A DNA stretch of 64,000 bases from Caloramator mitchellensis (GCF_001440545.1 NZ_LKHP01000003.1:62001-126000); one strand, 5' to 3'; positions 19,663 to 29,250 are shown, numbered from the stretch's first letter. Program-made: numbers and translations. Notes: a model not told the origin generated them from the sequence alone.

Positions 19663-21102
19663 ATGAATATTCTGTTTGCTACATCTGAATCCTATCCATT
19701 CCTTAAAACAGGCGGACTTGCTGATGTTGCATATGCGCTGCCAAGGGCCTTAAGACGCCTTGGAATTGATGCAAGGGTTATTATGCCTAAGTATGGGGAT
19801 ATAAAATACGAATACTCGCTCATGATGAAGCACATCGGCCATTTTAATGTTCAACTTGGTTGGAGAAATCAATACTGTGGTGTTGAATATTTAGAATACG
19901 ATGGTATTCCTTTTTACTTTATCGACAACGAATATTATTTTAAACGTGGTGGGGCATACGGATATTCTGATGATGATGAAAGATTTGTATTTTTTAGCCG
20001 CGCTGTAGTGGAAGCGATAAATTATATCGATTTTATTCCTGACGTAATCCACTGCAACGATTGGCACACTGGAGCCGTTCCTCTTTTATTGAAATCAACC
20101 TATAGCAACAGTCCTAACCATAAAGATATAAAATCGATATTTACAATTCATAATTTAAGGTATCAGGGAGTATTTGATAAAAAAATACTTTGGGACCTTT
20201 TAGGTCTTGATGATTATTATTACACTGATGACAGGCTCAAATATTATGATGGAGTTTCACTGATGAAGGCAGGTATAATTTATTCTGATAAGGTGACAAC
20301 GGTCAGCAATACCTATGCAGAAGAGATTAAAACGCCTTTTTACGGAGAAGGACTTCAGGGGCTTTTGAGTGCTCATTCATATAAATTATTAGGTATAGTA
20401 AATGGAATTGACTATGAAGTTTATAACCCATTGACCGATAAGTATATATACAGGAATTATGATGCAAACAATATAGAAGCCAAGAAGGAAAACAAGATGG
20501 CGCTTCAAAGGGAGCTAAACCTTCCTGTTAATCCTGATATCCCGATGATTGGAATGGTTACAAGGCTAACAAAGCAAAAGGGGCTTGATTTAATCGCACA
20601 GGTAATGCAGGAAATACTGGAGATGGATGTGCAGTTTGTATTGCTTGGGACAGGAGATTATATTTACGAAGAAGCATTTAAGTATTTTTCAAGGGTATTC
20701 CCGTCTAAGATTTCATCAAATATTAGATTCAGCGAAGAACTATCCCGAAGGATATATGCATCTTCCGACCTGTTTTTAATGCCATCGCTTTTTGAACCTT
20801 GCGGAATCGGGCAGCTTCTTGCATTAAGATATGGAAGCCTTCCAATCGTTCGTGAGACTGGTGGTCTTAAGGATACGGTAAAGCCATATAATGAATACAC
20901 AGGCGAGGGCAACGGCTTTTCATTTGCAAATTACAATGCATATGAAATGCTGAATATAATAAGATATGCAGTCACTGTTTATTACAATCAAAAGGACGCA
21001 TTTGACAATTTAGTAGTAAACGCAATGAAATCAGACAACAGCTGGGATGAATCGGCTAAATTATATATAGAACTATACAACAGTATTGGGGGAACAGTTT
21101 AA
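19663..21102 (+). CDS. glgA: Glycogen synthase GlgA
   Basis: Transfers glucose from ADP-glucose to the growing alpha-1,4 glucan. The 479-residue GT5 enzyme starts MNILFATSESYPFLKTGGLA with the KTGGL nucleotide loop, has HNLRYQGVFDK, the second-domain KQKGLDL segment and the PSLFEPCGIGQL motif with the active-site Glu. ATG at 19663 follows GAGGGAGG, with the glgD stop overlapping that site; longer frames upstream lack a site. Its stop overlaps the glgP ATG by one base. Confidence 0.97.
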   Translation: MNILFATSESYPFLKTGGLADVAYALPRALRRLGIDARVIMPKYGDIKYEYSLMMKHIGHFNVQLGWRNQYCGVEYLEYDGIPFYFIDNEYYFKRGGAYGYSDDDERFVFFSRAVVEAINYIDFIPDVIHCNDWHTGAVPLLLKSTYSNSPNHKDIKSIFTIHNLRYQGVFDKKILWDLLGLDDYYYTDDRLKYYDGVSLMKAGIIYSDKVTTVSNTYAEEIKTPFYGEGLQGLLSAHSYKLLGIVNGIDYEVYNPLTDKYIYRNYDANNIEAKKENKMALQRELNLPVNPDIPMIGMVTRLTKQKGLDLIAQVMQEILEMDVQFVLLGTGDYIYEEAFKYFSRVFPSKISSNIRFSEELSRRIYASSDLFLMPSLFEPCGIGQLLALRYGSLPIVRETGGLKDTVKPYNEYTGEGNGFSFANYNAYEMLNIIRYAVTVYYNQKDAFDNLVVNAMKSDNSWDESAKLYIELYNSIGGTV

Positions 21103-23519
21103 TGCAATTGGATAAGGAAAGGATAAAGTCCGATTTTGAAAGGAAATTAATATCTCTTTTTGCTGAGGATATAAAGGATGCCTCAAGGCTGCATAAATAT
21201 GTTGCCCTTGGTGAAATAATTAAGGAATATACATTTGAAAACTGGCTAAAATCAAATAAAAAGTATATAAAAGGCGATGTAAAACAAATTTATTACTTTT
21301 CAATGGAGTTTTTAATTGGAAGGCTTCTTGAAAATAATTTGATAAATCTTGGAATTAGAGATTTGGTTGCGGAAGCTTTAGATGATTTAGGATTGTCCCT
21401 CGAAGAACTCGAAATGGAGGAGAGGGATGCAGGGCTTGGAAACGGAGGACTTGGAAGGCTTGCAGCCTGCTTTTTAGATTCCATGGCCAGCCTTGGCATA
21501 TCGGGGCACGGAAATGGTATCAGATACAAATACGGTTTGTTTGAACAAAAGATTGTTAATGGATATCAGGTAGAGGTGCCCGACAACTGGTTGAAGGATG
21601 GATATGTGTGGGAAGTTAGAAGAGCAGACAGGGCGGTAATAGTTAATTTTGGAGGAAACGTAAGGTTTGATATTGTTGATGGAAGGCTGAAGGCAATCCA
21701 TGAAAATTACGAATCTGTCCTTGCCGTTCCATATGATGTTCCCGTTGTTGGGTATGGCAACAATGTAGTTAATACCTTAAGGCTCTGGAGCGCTGAGCCC
21801 GTTGGAAGCGAGTTTGATTTTTCAAGTTTTTCAATGGGAGATTATGCAAGGGCAATGGAGTATAAATATTCTGTTGAATCGATTACAAGCGTTCTATACC
21901 CAGACGACAGGACAGAAAAGGGAAGGATGCTAAGACTTAAGCAGGAATATTTCTTTGTAAGCGCTGGTGTTCAAAGTATAGTCAGAACCTATAAGAAAAA
22001 GGGAAAGCCAATTAAACATTTTGCAAAATATTGTGCTATTCATATTAACGACACACATCCTGCGCTTGCTATTCCTGAGCTTATGAGGATATTAATAGAT
22101 GAGGAAAATTTGACATGGGAAGAGGCATGGGATATAACCGTTAATACCATGGCATATACAAATCATACTATTATGGCAGAAGCCCTTGAAAAGTGGTCAG
22201 TCGATATGTTTAAATCCCTTCTTCCAAGGATTTGGACTATAGTTGAGGAAATAAACAGAAGATTTTGCCAGGAGCTTGTTGAAAAATATAAGGATGATTG
22301 GAAAAGAATAGATGAGATGCTGATTATTAAGGATGGATTTGTCAAAATGGCTAATCTGGCTATTGTAGGAAGCCATTCTGTAAACGGTGTTGCAAAACTG
22401 CATACTAAAATATTAAAGGAACAGGAATTAAAGCTTTTTAATGAGTATTATACAGGAAAGTTTAACAACAAGACAAATGGAATTACCCATAGAAGGTGGC
22501 TATTAGATTCCAATCCAAAATTAGCAAGGTTATTAAACGAGACAATTGGGGATGGATGGATTAAAAATCCAAATCAATTGATTGAGTTTAAGAAGTTTGC
22601 AAAGGATAAATCTATTCAACAAAAGTTTGAAGCAGTAAAACAATCAAATAAAATTGAACTTTCAAGGTTTATTAAAAACAGATATGGAATAAACGTTGAC
22701 CCCGATTCTATTTTTGATATTCAAGCTAAAAGACTGCACGGATATAAGAGGCAGCTTTTAAACGCTCTTCATATTTTAGACCTTTACAACAGGCTGAAGG
22801 AGAATAGGAATTTGGATATTTATCCAAGGACATTTATATTCAGCGCAAAGGCATTCCCGGGGTATGTCCTGGCAAAGGAAATAATAAAGTTTATAAATAC
22901 TCTTGCAAACAAGATTAACAATGATGAGGATATTGATGATAAAATAAAGGTTGTTTTTCTAGAAAATTATGGCGTATCTTTAGCGGAAAAGATAATACCC
23001 TGCGCAAATGTCAGCGAGCAGATTTCAACAGCTTCAAAGGAAGCATCGGGGACAGGAAATATGAAGTTTATGATGAACGGTGCTATAACCATCGGAACGC
23101 TTGATGGTGCAAATGTTGAGATAAAAGAAGCTGTTGGAGATGAAAATATAGTTATTTTTGGAATGACGGCAGATGAAGTCATTGAGCTCTATAAGAATGG
23201 CTCTTACAAATCATTGGAGCTTTATTACTCAGATGAAAGAATAAAAAGAGTTATCGACCAGCTGATGAACGGATATTTGGATGTCCCAGGCAGTGAGTTT
23301 ATGAATATTTACAACCATCTTATAACCAACAACGATGAGTTTTTTGTGCTTAAGGACTTTTACGCCTATGCCGATGCCCAGATGAAGATTGATAATCTAT
23401 TCAGGGATAAGAGCAAATGGAACGAGATGGCGATTATAAATGTCGCATCATCAGGGATATTCTCGAGCGATAACACGATTAAAAGATACGCTGAGGATAT
23501 ATGGGGAATTGATGTATAA
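21102..23519 (+). CDS. glgP: Glycogen phosphorylase GlgP
   Basis: Releases glucose 1-phosphate from glycogen using PLP and phosphate. 805 residues, normal for the GT35 family. Motifs seen: EERDAGLGNGGLGRLAACF, HINDTHPALAIPELMR, NGITHRRWL, and the PLP-lysine region EASGTGNMKFMMNGA. It overlaps the glgA stop by one base (TAATG), so synthesis and breakdown enzymes are co-expressed. A terminator follows 20 bases downstream. Confidence 0.97.
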   Translation: MQLDKERIKSDFERKLISLFAEDIKDASRLHKYVALGEIIKEYTFENWLKSNKKYIKGDVKQIYYFSMEFLIGRLLENNLINLGIRDLVAEALDDLGLSLEELEMEERDAGLGNGGLGRLAACFLDSMASLGISGHGNGIRYKYGLFEQKIVNGYQVEVPDNWLKDGYVWEVRRADRAVIVNFGGNVRFDIVDGRLKAIHENYESVLAVPYDVPVVGYGNNVVNTLRLWSAEPVGSEFDFSSFSMGDYARAMEYKYSVESITSVLYPDDRTEKGRMLRLKQEYFFVSAGVQSIVRTYKKKGKPIKHFAKYCAIHINDTHPALAIPELMRILIDEENLTWEEAWDITVNTMAYTNHTIMAEALEKWSVDMFKSLLPRIWTIVEEINRRFCQELVEKYKDDWKRIDEMLIIKDGFVKMANLAIVGSHSVNGVAKLHTKILKEQELKLFNEYYTGKFNNKTNGITHRRWLLDSNPKLARLLNETIGDGWIKNPNQLIEFKKFAKDKSIQQKFEAVKQSNKIELSRFIKNRYGINVDPDSIFDIQAKRLHGYKRQLLNALHILDLYNRLKENRNLDIYPRTFIFSAKAFPGYVLAKEIIKFINTLANKINNDEDIDDKIKVVFLENYGVSLAEKIIPCANVSEQISTASKEASGTGNMKFMMNGAITIGTLDGANVEIKEAVGDENIVIFGMTADEVIELYKNGSYKSLELYYSDERIKRVIDQLMNGYLDVPGSEFMNIYNHLITNNDEFFVLKDFYAYADAQMKIDNLFRDKSKWNEMAIINVASSGIFSSDNTIKRYAEDIWGIDV

Positions 23520-23540
23520 TTATTAGCTTTTTAACAATAC

Positions 23541-23597
23541 AAAGACACCCTGAGATTTGGGTTTGATTTACTAAACTCAAGTCTTGGGGTGTTTTTC
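23541..23597 (+). terminator. Terminator of the glg operon
   Basis: AAGACACCC...GGGTTTGA pairs with the later TCAAGTC...GGGGTGTTTTT across a long imperfect stem, ending in five Ts. Confidence 0.75.
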
Positions 23598-23616
23598 TAT
23601 ATATTTCTTGTTGAAA

Positions 23617-23626
23617 TTTGTCGAAA
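23617..23626. promoter_or_regulatory. Exact Spo0A box match before the TagA-like gene
   Basis: TTTGTCGAAA lies 47 bases before the start codon. It contains the 0A box core TGTCGAA exactly. Spo0A control of the three-gene surface-polymer cluster is inferred. Confidence 0.5.
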
Positions 23627-23672
23627 TAGAAAGTAAAATTAATTACAAACTAATTGGTAAGGTGGGGATAGT

Positions 23673-24365
23673 ATGCTTGTGGAAATGTTTGGTATGAATA
23701 TATATGCGAATTCATTGCATGACCTTATCAATGAATTGGATGTTTTAAATTATAGGGTGATATTGTCAGCAAATCCTGAAATAGTCCAGTGCATTAACAA
23801 AAATAAAATTAAGTTTGATGACGATGTTATGTTTATTCCTGATGGAATTGGAACTGTTTACGCGGTAAGACTTGTTAAAGGGATAAGCATTAAAAAGATA
23901 GCTGGAATTGATTTTTTATATGAGATATTAAATATTTCTAAGGATAGGGATTACAAAATATACTTTTTAGGGGCCAGACCCTACGTAGTAGAAAGGGCTG
24001 CTAAAAGGGCGGTTGAAGAGTTTGGAGCTAAAATAACGGGTTTTCACCATGGATATTTTAATGATGATGAGCTGGATAAAATTATAGCTGATATCAATAA
24101 CAGCGGTGCAGACTTTTTGTTTGTTGGGCTTGGATGTCCAAAGCAGGAAAAGTTTATACTTCAAAACAAAGATAGGATAAAGGCAAAATACTTGGTTACA
24201 GTTGGAGGAAGTTTTGATGTATTGTCAGGCAGCGCTAAAAGGGCGCCTAAATGGATGATTGACCTTGGATTAGAGTGGCTGTATAGAACTTTTAGACAAC
24301 CTGTTAGAATATTTAGGCTAAGAAGAATAGCCACTTTTCTTATAAGAACAATTTTGAATCTTTAA
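23673..24365 (+). CDS. WecG/TagA/CpsF family glycosyltransferase
   Basis: 230 residues, a GT26 enzyme. Such enzymes transfer N-acetylmannosamine or a related sugar onto an undecaprenyl-linked acceptor at the start of wall polymer synthesis. Visible motifs: ANPEIVQCINK, IPDGIGTVYA with the catalytic Asp, FLGARPYVVERAA, FVGLGCPKQEKFI and APKWMIDLGLEWLYR. It is soluble but membrane-associated through its basic C-terminus. It starts a short cluster with a family-2 glycosyltransferase and an LTA-synthase-like gene. Confidence 0.93.
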   Translation: MLVEMFGMNIYANSLHDLINELDVLNYRVILSANPEIVQCINKNKIKFDDDVMFIPDGIGTVYAVRLVKGISIKKIAGIDFLYEILNISKDRDYKIYFLGARPYVVERAAKRAVEEFGAKITGFHHGYFNDDELDKIIADINNSGADFLFVGLGCPKQEKFILQNKDRIKAKYLVTVGGSFDVLSGSAKRAPKWMIDLGLEWLYRTFRQPVRIFRLRRIATFLIRTILNL

Positions 24366-24374
24366 AGGGGGATA

Positions 24375-25628
24375 ATGATGGAAAAGTTTTTTATTTGGGC
24401 TTTTTATTTATTTCAGATTTATATAATTTTGCTGACATATTACTACAATATAATATCGATTTTTGGTCTTTTTCCTGAAAAAAGTAGAAAGGATAAAAGG
24501 CCTCAAAAAAGATTTGCACTTGCAATAGCTGCTCACAACGAAGAAAAGGTAATAGGGCAGATTATAGACAATTTGAATTTATTGGACTATCCAAGGGAGC
24601 TTTATGATATTTTTGTCATAAGCGACAATAGCAGCGATAACACAGCGAATATAGCAAAGGAAATGGGAGCCATTGTTTTTGAAAGATTTAACGATAAGGA
24701 AAAAGGCAAAGGTTATGCGATAAAGTGGTTTTTGGAAAAGCTGTTTTCAATGGATAAAGAATACGATGCAGTAGCAATATTTGATGCCGACAATCTTGTT
24801 TCGGTAAACTTTTTAAAGAAGATGAACAATAATCTAATAAAAGGGCACAAGGTAATTCAGGCATACCTTGACAGCAAGAATCCAGATGATACATGGATTA
24901 CAATATCTTACGCACTTGCATATTGGACTATGAATCGTATGTTCCAGCTTGCAAGAAAGAAACTTAATCTTTACGCTGCGCTAGGTGGGACAGGCTTTGT
25001 GGTATCCACCGATGTTTTAAAGGAAATCGGATGGGACGCCATGAGCTTAACCGAAGATTTGGAGTTTACCATGAAGTGTATTTTAAGAGGAATAAAGCCT
25101 GTTTGGGAGCACAACGCAAGGGTATATGATGAAAAACCTTTAACATTTAAGGCATCCTTCAGGCAAAGGGTTAGATGGCTTCAGGGGCACTGGGACTGTG
25201 CCTTTAGATATTCCTATCCTTTAATCAAAAAAAGCTTAAAGGATAGAAGCTTTGCAGCGTTTGATGCATTCATATATTTAATTCAGCCAGCCAGAATTCT
25301 GGTATACGGATTTGTGCTTATGGCTGCTGTTTTAAAGATATTTTTCCCTGGACTTTATTTTTCAAAGATTATTTTGCCAGCGCAATACTGGTATTTCAGC
25401 TTATTCTTTGGATATGGACTGCCAATTATAATTCTTTTAATAGAAAAAATACCATTCAAAAGGATACTTGGACTTTTAGTATATCCATTATTTGGTCTTT
25501 CTTGGATACCAATAAGCCTTTTAGGATTGATAAGAAGAAATCAAAAAAATTGGACGCATACAATACACGGCAGAACGGTAAATAATGATGAGTTTAAACA
25601 GCTTGTTGAACAATTAGACAAGGGGTGA
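24375..25628 (+). CDS. Membrane family-2 glycosyltransferase
   Basis: 417 residues with one N-terminal helix, a cytoplasmic GT-A domain (AIAAHNEEKVIG, the D-D-x-D set including FDADN, SLTEDLEF, and QRVRWLQGHWD, the QxxRW motif of processive enzymes) and C-terminal membrane helices. This layout resembles cellulose/hyaluronan-synthase-like transferases that extend and export a polysaccharide, but donor and product are unknown. Two ATGs (24375, 24378) follow AAAGGGG. Its end overlaps the next gene by four bases. Confidence 0.9.
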   Translation: MMEKFFIWAFYLFQIYIILLTYYYNIISIFGLFPEKSRKDKRPQKRFALAIAAHNEEKVIGQIIDNLNLLDYPRELYDIFVISDNSSDNTANIAKEMGAIVFERFNDKEKGKGYAIKWFLEKLFSMDKEYDAVAIFDADNLVSVNFLKKMNNNLIKGHKVIQAYLDSKNPDDTWITISYALAYWTMNRMFQLARKKLNLYAALGGTGFVVSTDVLKEIGWDAMSLTEDLEFTMKCILRGIKPVWEHNARVYDEKPLTFKASFRQRVRWLQGHWDCAFRYSYPLIKKSLKDRSFAAFDAFIYLIQPARILVYGFVLMAAVLKIFFPGLYFSKIILPAQYWYFSLFFGYGLPIIILLIEKIPFKRILGLLVYPLFGLSWIPISLLGLIRRNQKNWTHTIHGRTVNNDEFKQLVEQLDKG

Positions 25629-27433
25629 AGAGGTTGAAGTTATTTAAAAATATATATTTTTATTATGTTCTATTTGCAGCATTGTTTGCTTCAAAAATGA
25701 TTGGATTTAACGTAATAACCGACATGGGAACTAACTTCAGAACGATTTTGGCAAATGCAGGATTTATAATGATACTGATTGGATTTCCTATGTTTTTTGA
25801 AAAGAAAAATCAAATCAGAATATTAGCATTGATTAATATAGTTTTAGACTTCATATTGGCGGTTGACCTTTTCTACTTTGATTATTACAAAAATTTCTTT
25901 TCCTTCTTTTCACTAAGACACGCTGGGCAGTTAGGGGAAGTAGCAGATTCGCTTGCATACCTTTTTAAGCCCATATATTTTGTTTTAGCATTAGAAGTAA
26001 TATTGAATATTATTATTATAATTCTAATTTCAAAGATTGAATTTAAAGAGGAGAATTTCTCGGATAAAGCAGTTAGAATATTTGCCCTTCTGCTTTGTGG
26101 AATATTTATGCTTAATTCTACATTTTATCTTGCAAGGAAGAAGGACAAGTGGGTTTTAACTGCAATGTATGATAAGAAGTTTATCGTGCAAAATACCGGA
26201 ATACTTGGATATCATTATTTTGATTTTAGGAAGTTTTCGAATGAGAACAATTTTATGAAGACCTTAAATGTTGCTCAGGCAAAGGAACTGAATAATTTGC
26301 TTCAGGAAAAAAATAATAACAAGCCGGCTTTTTATGGAAAGTATGAGGGCAAAAATTTGATAATAGTCCAAATTGAAGCATTTCAACACTTTCTGATAGA
26401 CAAAAAGATAAATGGTATCGAGGTAACTCCTAATATAAACAGATTAAAGAATGAAGAGATATATCTTTCAAATTTTTATCACGAGATATCTAATGGTGGA
26501 ACAAGCGACGCAGAATTTGCTGCAAATACGGGGCTATTGCCACTTCCAAGCGGTGCTGTATATTATTTATACCCATTTAATAAATATGAGTCTATTGCAA
26601 ACAAGTTAAAGGAAAAGGGATATCTAACTTCAGCTATGCATGGAAATGATGCAGGCTTTTGGAATAGAGCAACTGTGTATAAGACTCTTGGATTTGATAA
26701 ATTTGAAAGTATAGATAAATTCAATGCCGATGAAATGGTTGGAATAGGGCTTTCTGACCAAAGTTTTTTCAGACAGGCTGTAGAAAAGATGAAAAACTAC
26801 GAGAAACCATTTTATAGCTTTTTAATATCTATTTCCAGCCACTACCCCTTCAACGATAAAAAGTTTAAAGATTTTGATGTTGGCAATTTAGATGGGACAC
26901 TTCTTGGAAATTATCTTCAGAGCGCCCACTATACAGACAAGGCCATAGGTGAGTTTGTTGATGAATTAAAGAGAACTGGACTTTGGGATAATTCTGTTGT
27001 GATTTTTTATGGAGACCACTATGCTATCCCTTATGGTAATAAGGAACAACTTGAAAAGGCTATAGGCGAGAAAATAAACGACGATATAGACTGGACAAAC
27101 AATCAGAGGGTGGTGTCTATAATGCACATCCCTGATTTTGAAGTAAAGGGTGAAGTAAGCACTGTATCAGGGCAGGCAGATATTGCACCAACCGTAGCTG
27201 ATTTGTTTGGATTCTCACTTAGTAAATATGTTGGAGAGGATATATTCAACAAATCCAAGGAATATGTAATCTTCCCTGATGGAAGTTTTATCTATAGGGA
27301 TAAAATTTATCTTCAATCCCAGAACAAGATGTTCGATATGAATACTAAGTCTGAGTCAAACGATTATGATATAATCAATTATATTAAAAAGCTGTATGAT
27401 TATTCGGCTATGATTATCAGGAACAATTTGTAA
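25625..27433 (+). CDS. LTA synthase family phosphoglycerol transferase (sulfatase fold)
   Basis: 602 residues. About five N-terminal membrane helices are followed by an extracytoplasmic sulfatase-fold domain with VQIEAFQ, the nucleophile region NGGTSDAEF and FYGDHYAIP for metal binding. LtaS-type enzymes polymerise glycerol phosphate from phosphatidylglycerol. GTG at 25625 overlaps the preceding gene; a TTG nine bases later is possible. The neighbouring glycosyltransferases suggest a lipoteichoic-acid-like or decorated wall polymer. Whether it polymerises or only primes cannot be told here. Confidence 0.9.
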   Translation: MKRLKLFKNIYFYYVLFAALFASKMIGFNVITDMGTNFRTILANAGFIMILIGFPMFFEKKNQIRILALINIVLDFILAVDLFYFDYYKNFFSFFSLRHAGQLGEVADSLAYLFKPIYFVLALEVILNIIIIILISKIEFKEENFSDKAVRIFALLLCGIFMLNSTFYLARKKDKWVLTAMYDKKFIVQNTGILGYHYFDFRKFSNENNFMKTLNVAQAKELNNLLQEKNNNKPAFYGKYEGKNLIIVQIEAFQHFLIDKKINGIEVTPNINRLKNEEIYLSNFYHEISNGGTSDAEFAANTGLLPLPSGAVYYLYPFNKYESIANKLKEKGYLTSAMHGNDAGFWNRATVYKTLGFDKFESIDKFNADEMVGIGLSDQSFFRQAVEKMKNYEKPFYSFLISISSHYPFNDKKFKDFDVGNLDGTLLGNYLQSAHYTDKAIGEFVDELKRTGLWDNSVVIFYGDHYAIPYGNKEQLEKAIGEKINDDIDWTNNQRVVSIMHIPDFEVKGEVSTVSGQADIAPTVADLFGFSLSKYVGEDIFNKSKEYVIFPDGSFIYRDKIYLQSQNKMFDMNTKSESNDYDIINYIKKLYDYSAMIIRNNL

Positions 27434-27465
27434 TATTACAAAGTATTGATTCTGTAAATTTAATG

Positions 27466-27532
27466 TAGCCCCATGATATGATTTCAAAACGGTATTTATC
27501 AAAAGCCTGTGAAATCACTCATGGGGCTTTTA
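27466..27532. repeat. Short relative of the 14 kb hairpin element, acting as terminator
   Basis: AGCCCCATGATATGATTTC (27467) pairs with GAAATCACTCATGGGGCT (27511), followed by Ts. Its left arm matches the complement of the right arm of the element near 14.18 kb over about 20 bases, and the other arms match too, so it looks like an inverted, internally deleted copy lacking the 17-bp ends. Confidence 0.65.
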
Positions 27533-27635
27533 AAAGTTAACAGATAGCTATTATATTAATATTATGCTTTATTAAAATAGAAAATTATGTTATTATATGT
27601 TTTAATATTTTCAATACTACAAGAGGAGCGATTGT

Positions 27636-28766
27636 ATGAAATACAACATTATAGTTACATGTGCATTTGGAATAGAAGGAATACTTGCGGATGAAATTAG
27701 AAAATTAGGATACGAGGATTTGAGGGTTGAAAACGGCAAAGTTGAGTTTGAGGGCGATGAAAGGGCGGTAGTAAGGTGCAACCTGTGGCTAAGGTGTGCC
27801 GATAGGGTGCTTATCAAGATAAAGGAATTTGAAGCGCTGACCTTTGAAGATTTGTTTCAGGGGACTAAATCTATAAGATGGGGAGACATTCTTCCAAAGG
27901 ATGCTTTCATTCATGTTGTCGGAAAATCTGTTAAGTCTCAGCTTTTTAGCGTTTCAGACTGCCAGGCTATTGTAAAGAAGGCAATTATAGAGTCTATGAA
28001 GAATAAATATAAAATAGAGTGGTTTGAGGAAAATGGGCCTACATATAAAATTGAAATATCGCTATTGAAGGATATAGCTACATTGACGCTGGATACTTCG
28101 GGGTTAGGGCTTCACAAAAGGGGTTACAGGGAGCTTGCTGGGGAGGCACCTTTAAAGGAGACTTTGGCATCAGCCCTTATATACATTAGCCGATGGACTC
28201 CTGATAGAATACTTGCAGACCCGTTTTGTGGAAGTGGAACAATAATAATTGAAGCAGCGCTTATGGGGAAAAACATTGCACCTGGATTAAACCGAGAGTT
28301 TGCTGCAGAAAAGTGGTCTGGTTCAAATGCTGATTTGTGGAGGCGGGAGAGAGAGATTGCAAAGGAGAGCATAAACGATAAGGAGTTTTTGTTATTGGGT
28401 TCTGACATCGATGGTAAGGTTTTAAAGGTAGCAAGGGAAAACGCTAAAAAGGCTGGAGTGGAAAATTTAGTAGCCTTTCAAAAACTTTCTATGGACGAAT
28501 TCAGGTCCAAAAAGAAATATGGTGTAATTATTACAAATCCGCCCTATGGGGAAAGATTGATGGAAAAGAGAGAAGTTGAAAAGCTTTACAAAAAAATGGG
28601 TGAAGTTTTTTCAGAACTTGAGACTTGGTCTTTTTTCATATTAACTGCTCACCCGGAATTTCAAAGGCATTTTGGCAAAAGGGCTGATAGGAATAGAAAA
28701 TTATATAATGGCAAACTTCTTTGCTATTATTATCAATATTTTGGGCCGCTACCTCCAAAAAGATAA
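27636..28766 (+). CDS. THUMP-domain class I RNA methyltransferase (RlmL/YpsC-like)
   Basis: 376 residues: an N-terminal ferredoxin-like and THUMP RNA-binding part (residues 1 to about 155) and a C-terminal SAM-dependent methyltransferase domain with DPFCGSGTIIIEAAL and the TNPPYGERL motif of N2-guanine methyltransferases. The family methylates 23S rRNA (m2G2445 in E. coli), which is the likely target. AGAGGAG precedes the ATG. The stop shares a hairpin with the opposite coat gene. Confidence 0.92.
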   Translation: MKYNIIVTCAFGIEGILADEIRKLGYEDLRVENGKVEFEGDERAVVRCNLWLRCADRVLIKIKEFEALTFEDLFQGTKSIRWGDILPKDAFIHVVGKSVKSQLFSVSDCQAIVKKAIIESMKNKYKIEWFEENGPTYKIEISLLKDIATLTLDTSGLGLHKRGYRELAGEAPLKETLASALIYISRWTPDRILADPFCGSGTIIIEAALMGKNIAPGLNREFAAEKWSGSNADLWRREREIAKESINDKEFLLLGSDIDGKVLKVARENAKKAGVENLVAFQKLSMDEFRSKKKYGVIITNPPYGERLMEKREVEKLYKKMGEVFSELETWSFFILTAHPEFQRHFGKRADRNRKLYNGKLLCYYYQYFGPLPPKR

Positions 28767-28788
28767 AGGAGTGGAAGCCACTCCTTTA
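28764..28788. terminator. Terminator overlapping both stop codons
   Basis: AAAGGAGTGG pairs with CCACTCCTTT around AAG. The stop codons of the two convergent genes (TAA at 28764-28766 and its counterpart at 28786-28788) overlap the two edges of the stem. Confidence 0.75.
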
Positions 28789-29037
28789 GAATGTTCCAAG
28801 GTCTGATTTAACCTGTTGAATGTCGGCTGTGTCAGCAGGTCTAGCTGGCTTATAATAACCCTTTTGTTCAGCAAGTTTGTATAAATCCCATTGGAATTGT
28901 TCGTCGCTGTTTCTAATTTGTTGGAGGGTGCTTCTTAATTGGGCGTTTGTGCATTGCGCTATAGCATTCGAATATGAAGTTAAGCTGCTGTTTATCATGC
29001 TAAGTGCGTCGTTAACAAGTGCTTTTTCGTTTAACAT
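28786..29037 (-). CDS. CotF-like spore coat protein
   Basis: 83 residues, helical, Gln/Asn/Ala-rich: VNDALSMINSSLTSYSNAIAQ then IRNSDEQFQWDLYKLAEQKGYYKPA, the pattern of the CotF/ferritin-like coat protein family of clostridia. Expected in the mother cell and spore coat. AAGGAGGAG precedes the ATG; it lies 12 bases after the sister gene at 29050-29235 and is probably co-transcribed. Confidence 0.83.
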   Translation of the reverse strand: MLNEKALVNDALSMINSSLTSYSNAIAQCTNAQLRSTLQQIRNSDEQFQWDLYKLAEQKGYYKPARPADTADIQQVKSDLGTF

Positions 29038-29049
29038 TTCGACTCCTCC

Positions 29050-29235
29050 TTATTGTAAGAATGAAGTAAGCTTTTGCTTAGTATTTCTTGCACTCTGAGC
29101 TGCTTGAGTGAATACCTGCTTAACCTGTGGGTCGGTTGCCATTTGAGCGTATGAGTCAAACTTTTGTGCAGCTGTATCGTGGTGTCCTATAAGATGCCTT
29201 AAATTCTGAAGTTCAATCTGATTAAGTTGTGCCAT
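29050..29235 (-). CDS. Small CotF-related coat protein
   Basis: 61 residues; IELQNLRHLIGHHDTAAQKFDSYA and VKQVFTQAAQSARNTKQKLTSFLQ match the first half of CotF-type coat proteins. The pair with the next gene looks like a split or duplicated CotF, one protein carrying the His-rich helix and the other the tail. AAAGGAGAA precedes the start, and a Spo0A box match adjoins that site. Confidence 0.75.
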   Translation of the reverse strand: MAQLNQIELQNLRHLIGHHDTAAQKFDSYAQMATDPQVKQVFTQAAQSARNTKQKLTSFLQ

Positions 29236-29250
29236 ATAAATTCTCCTTTC

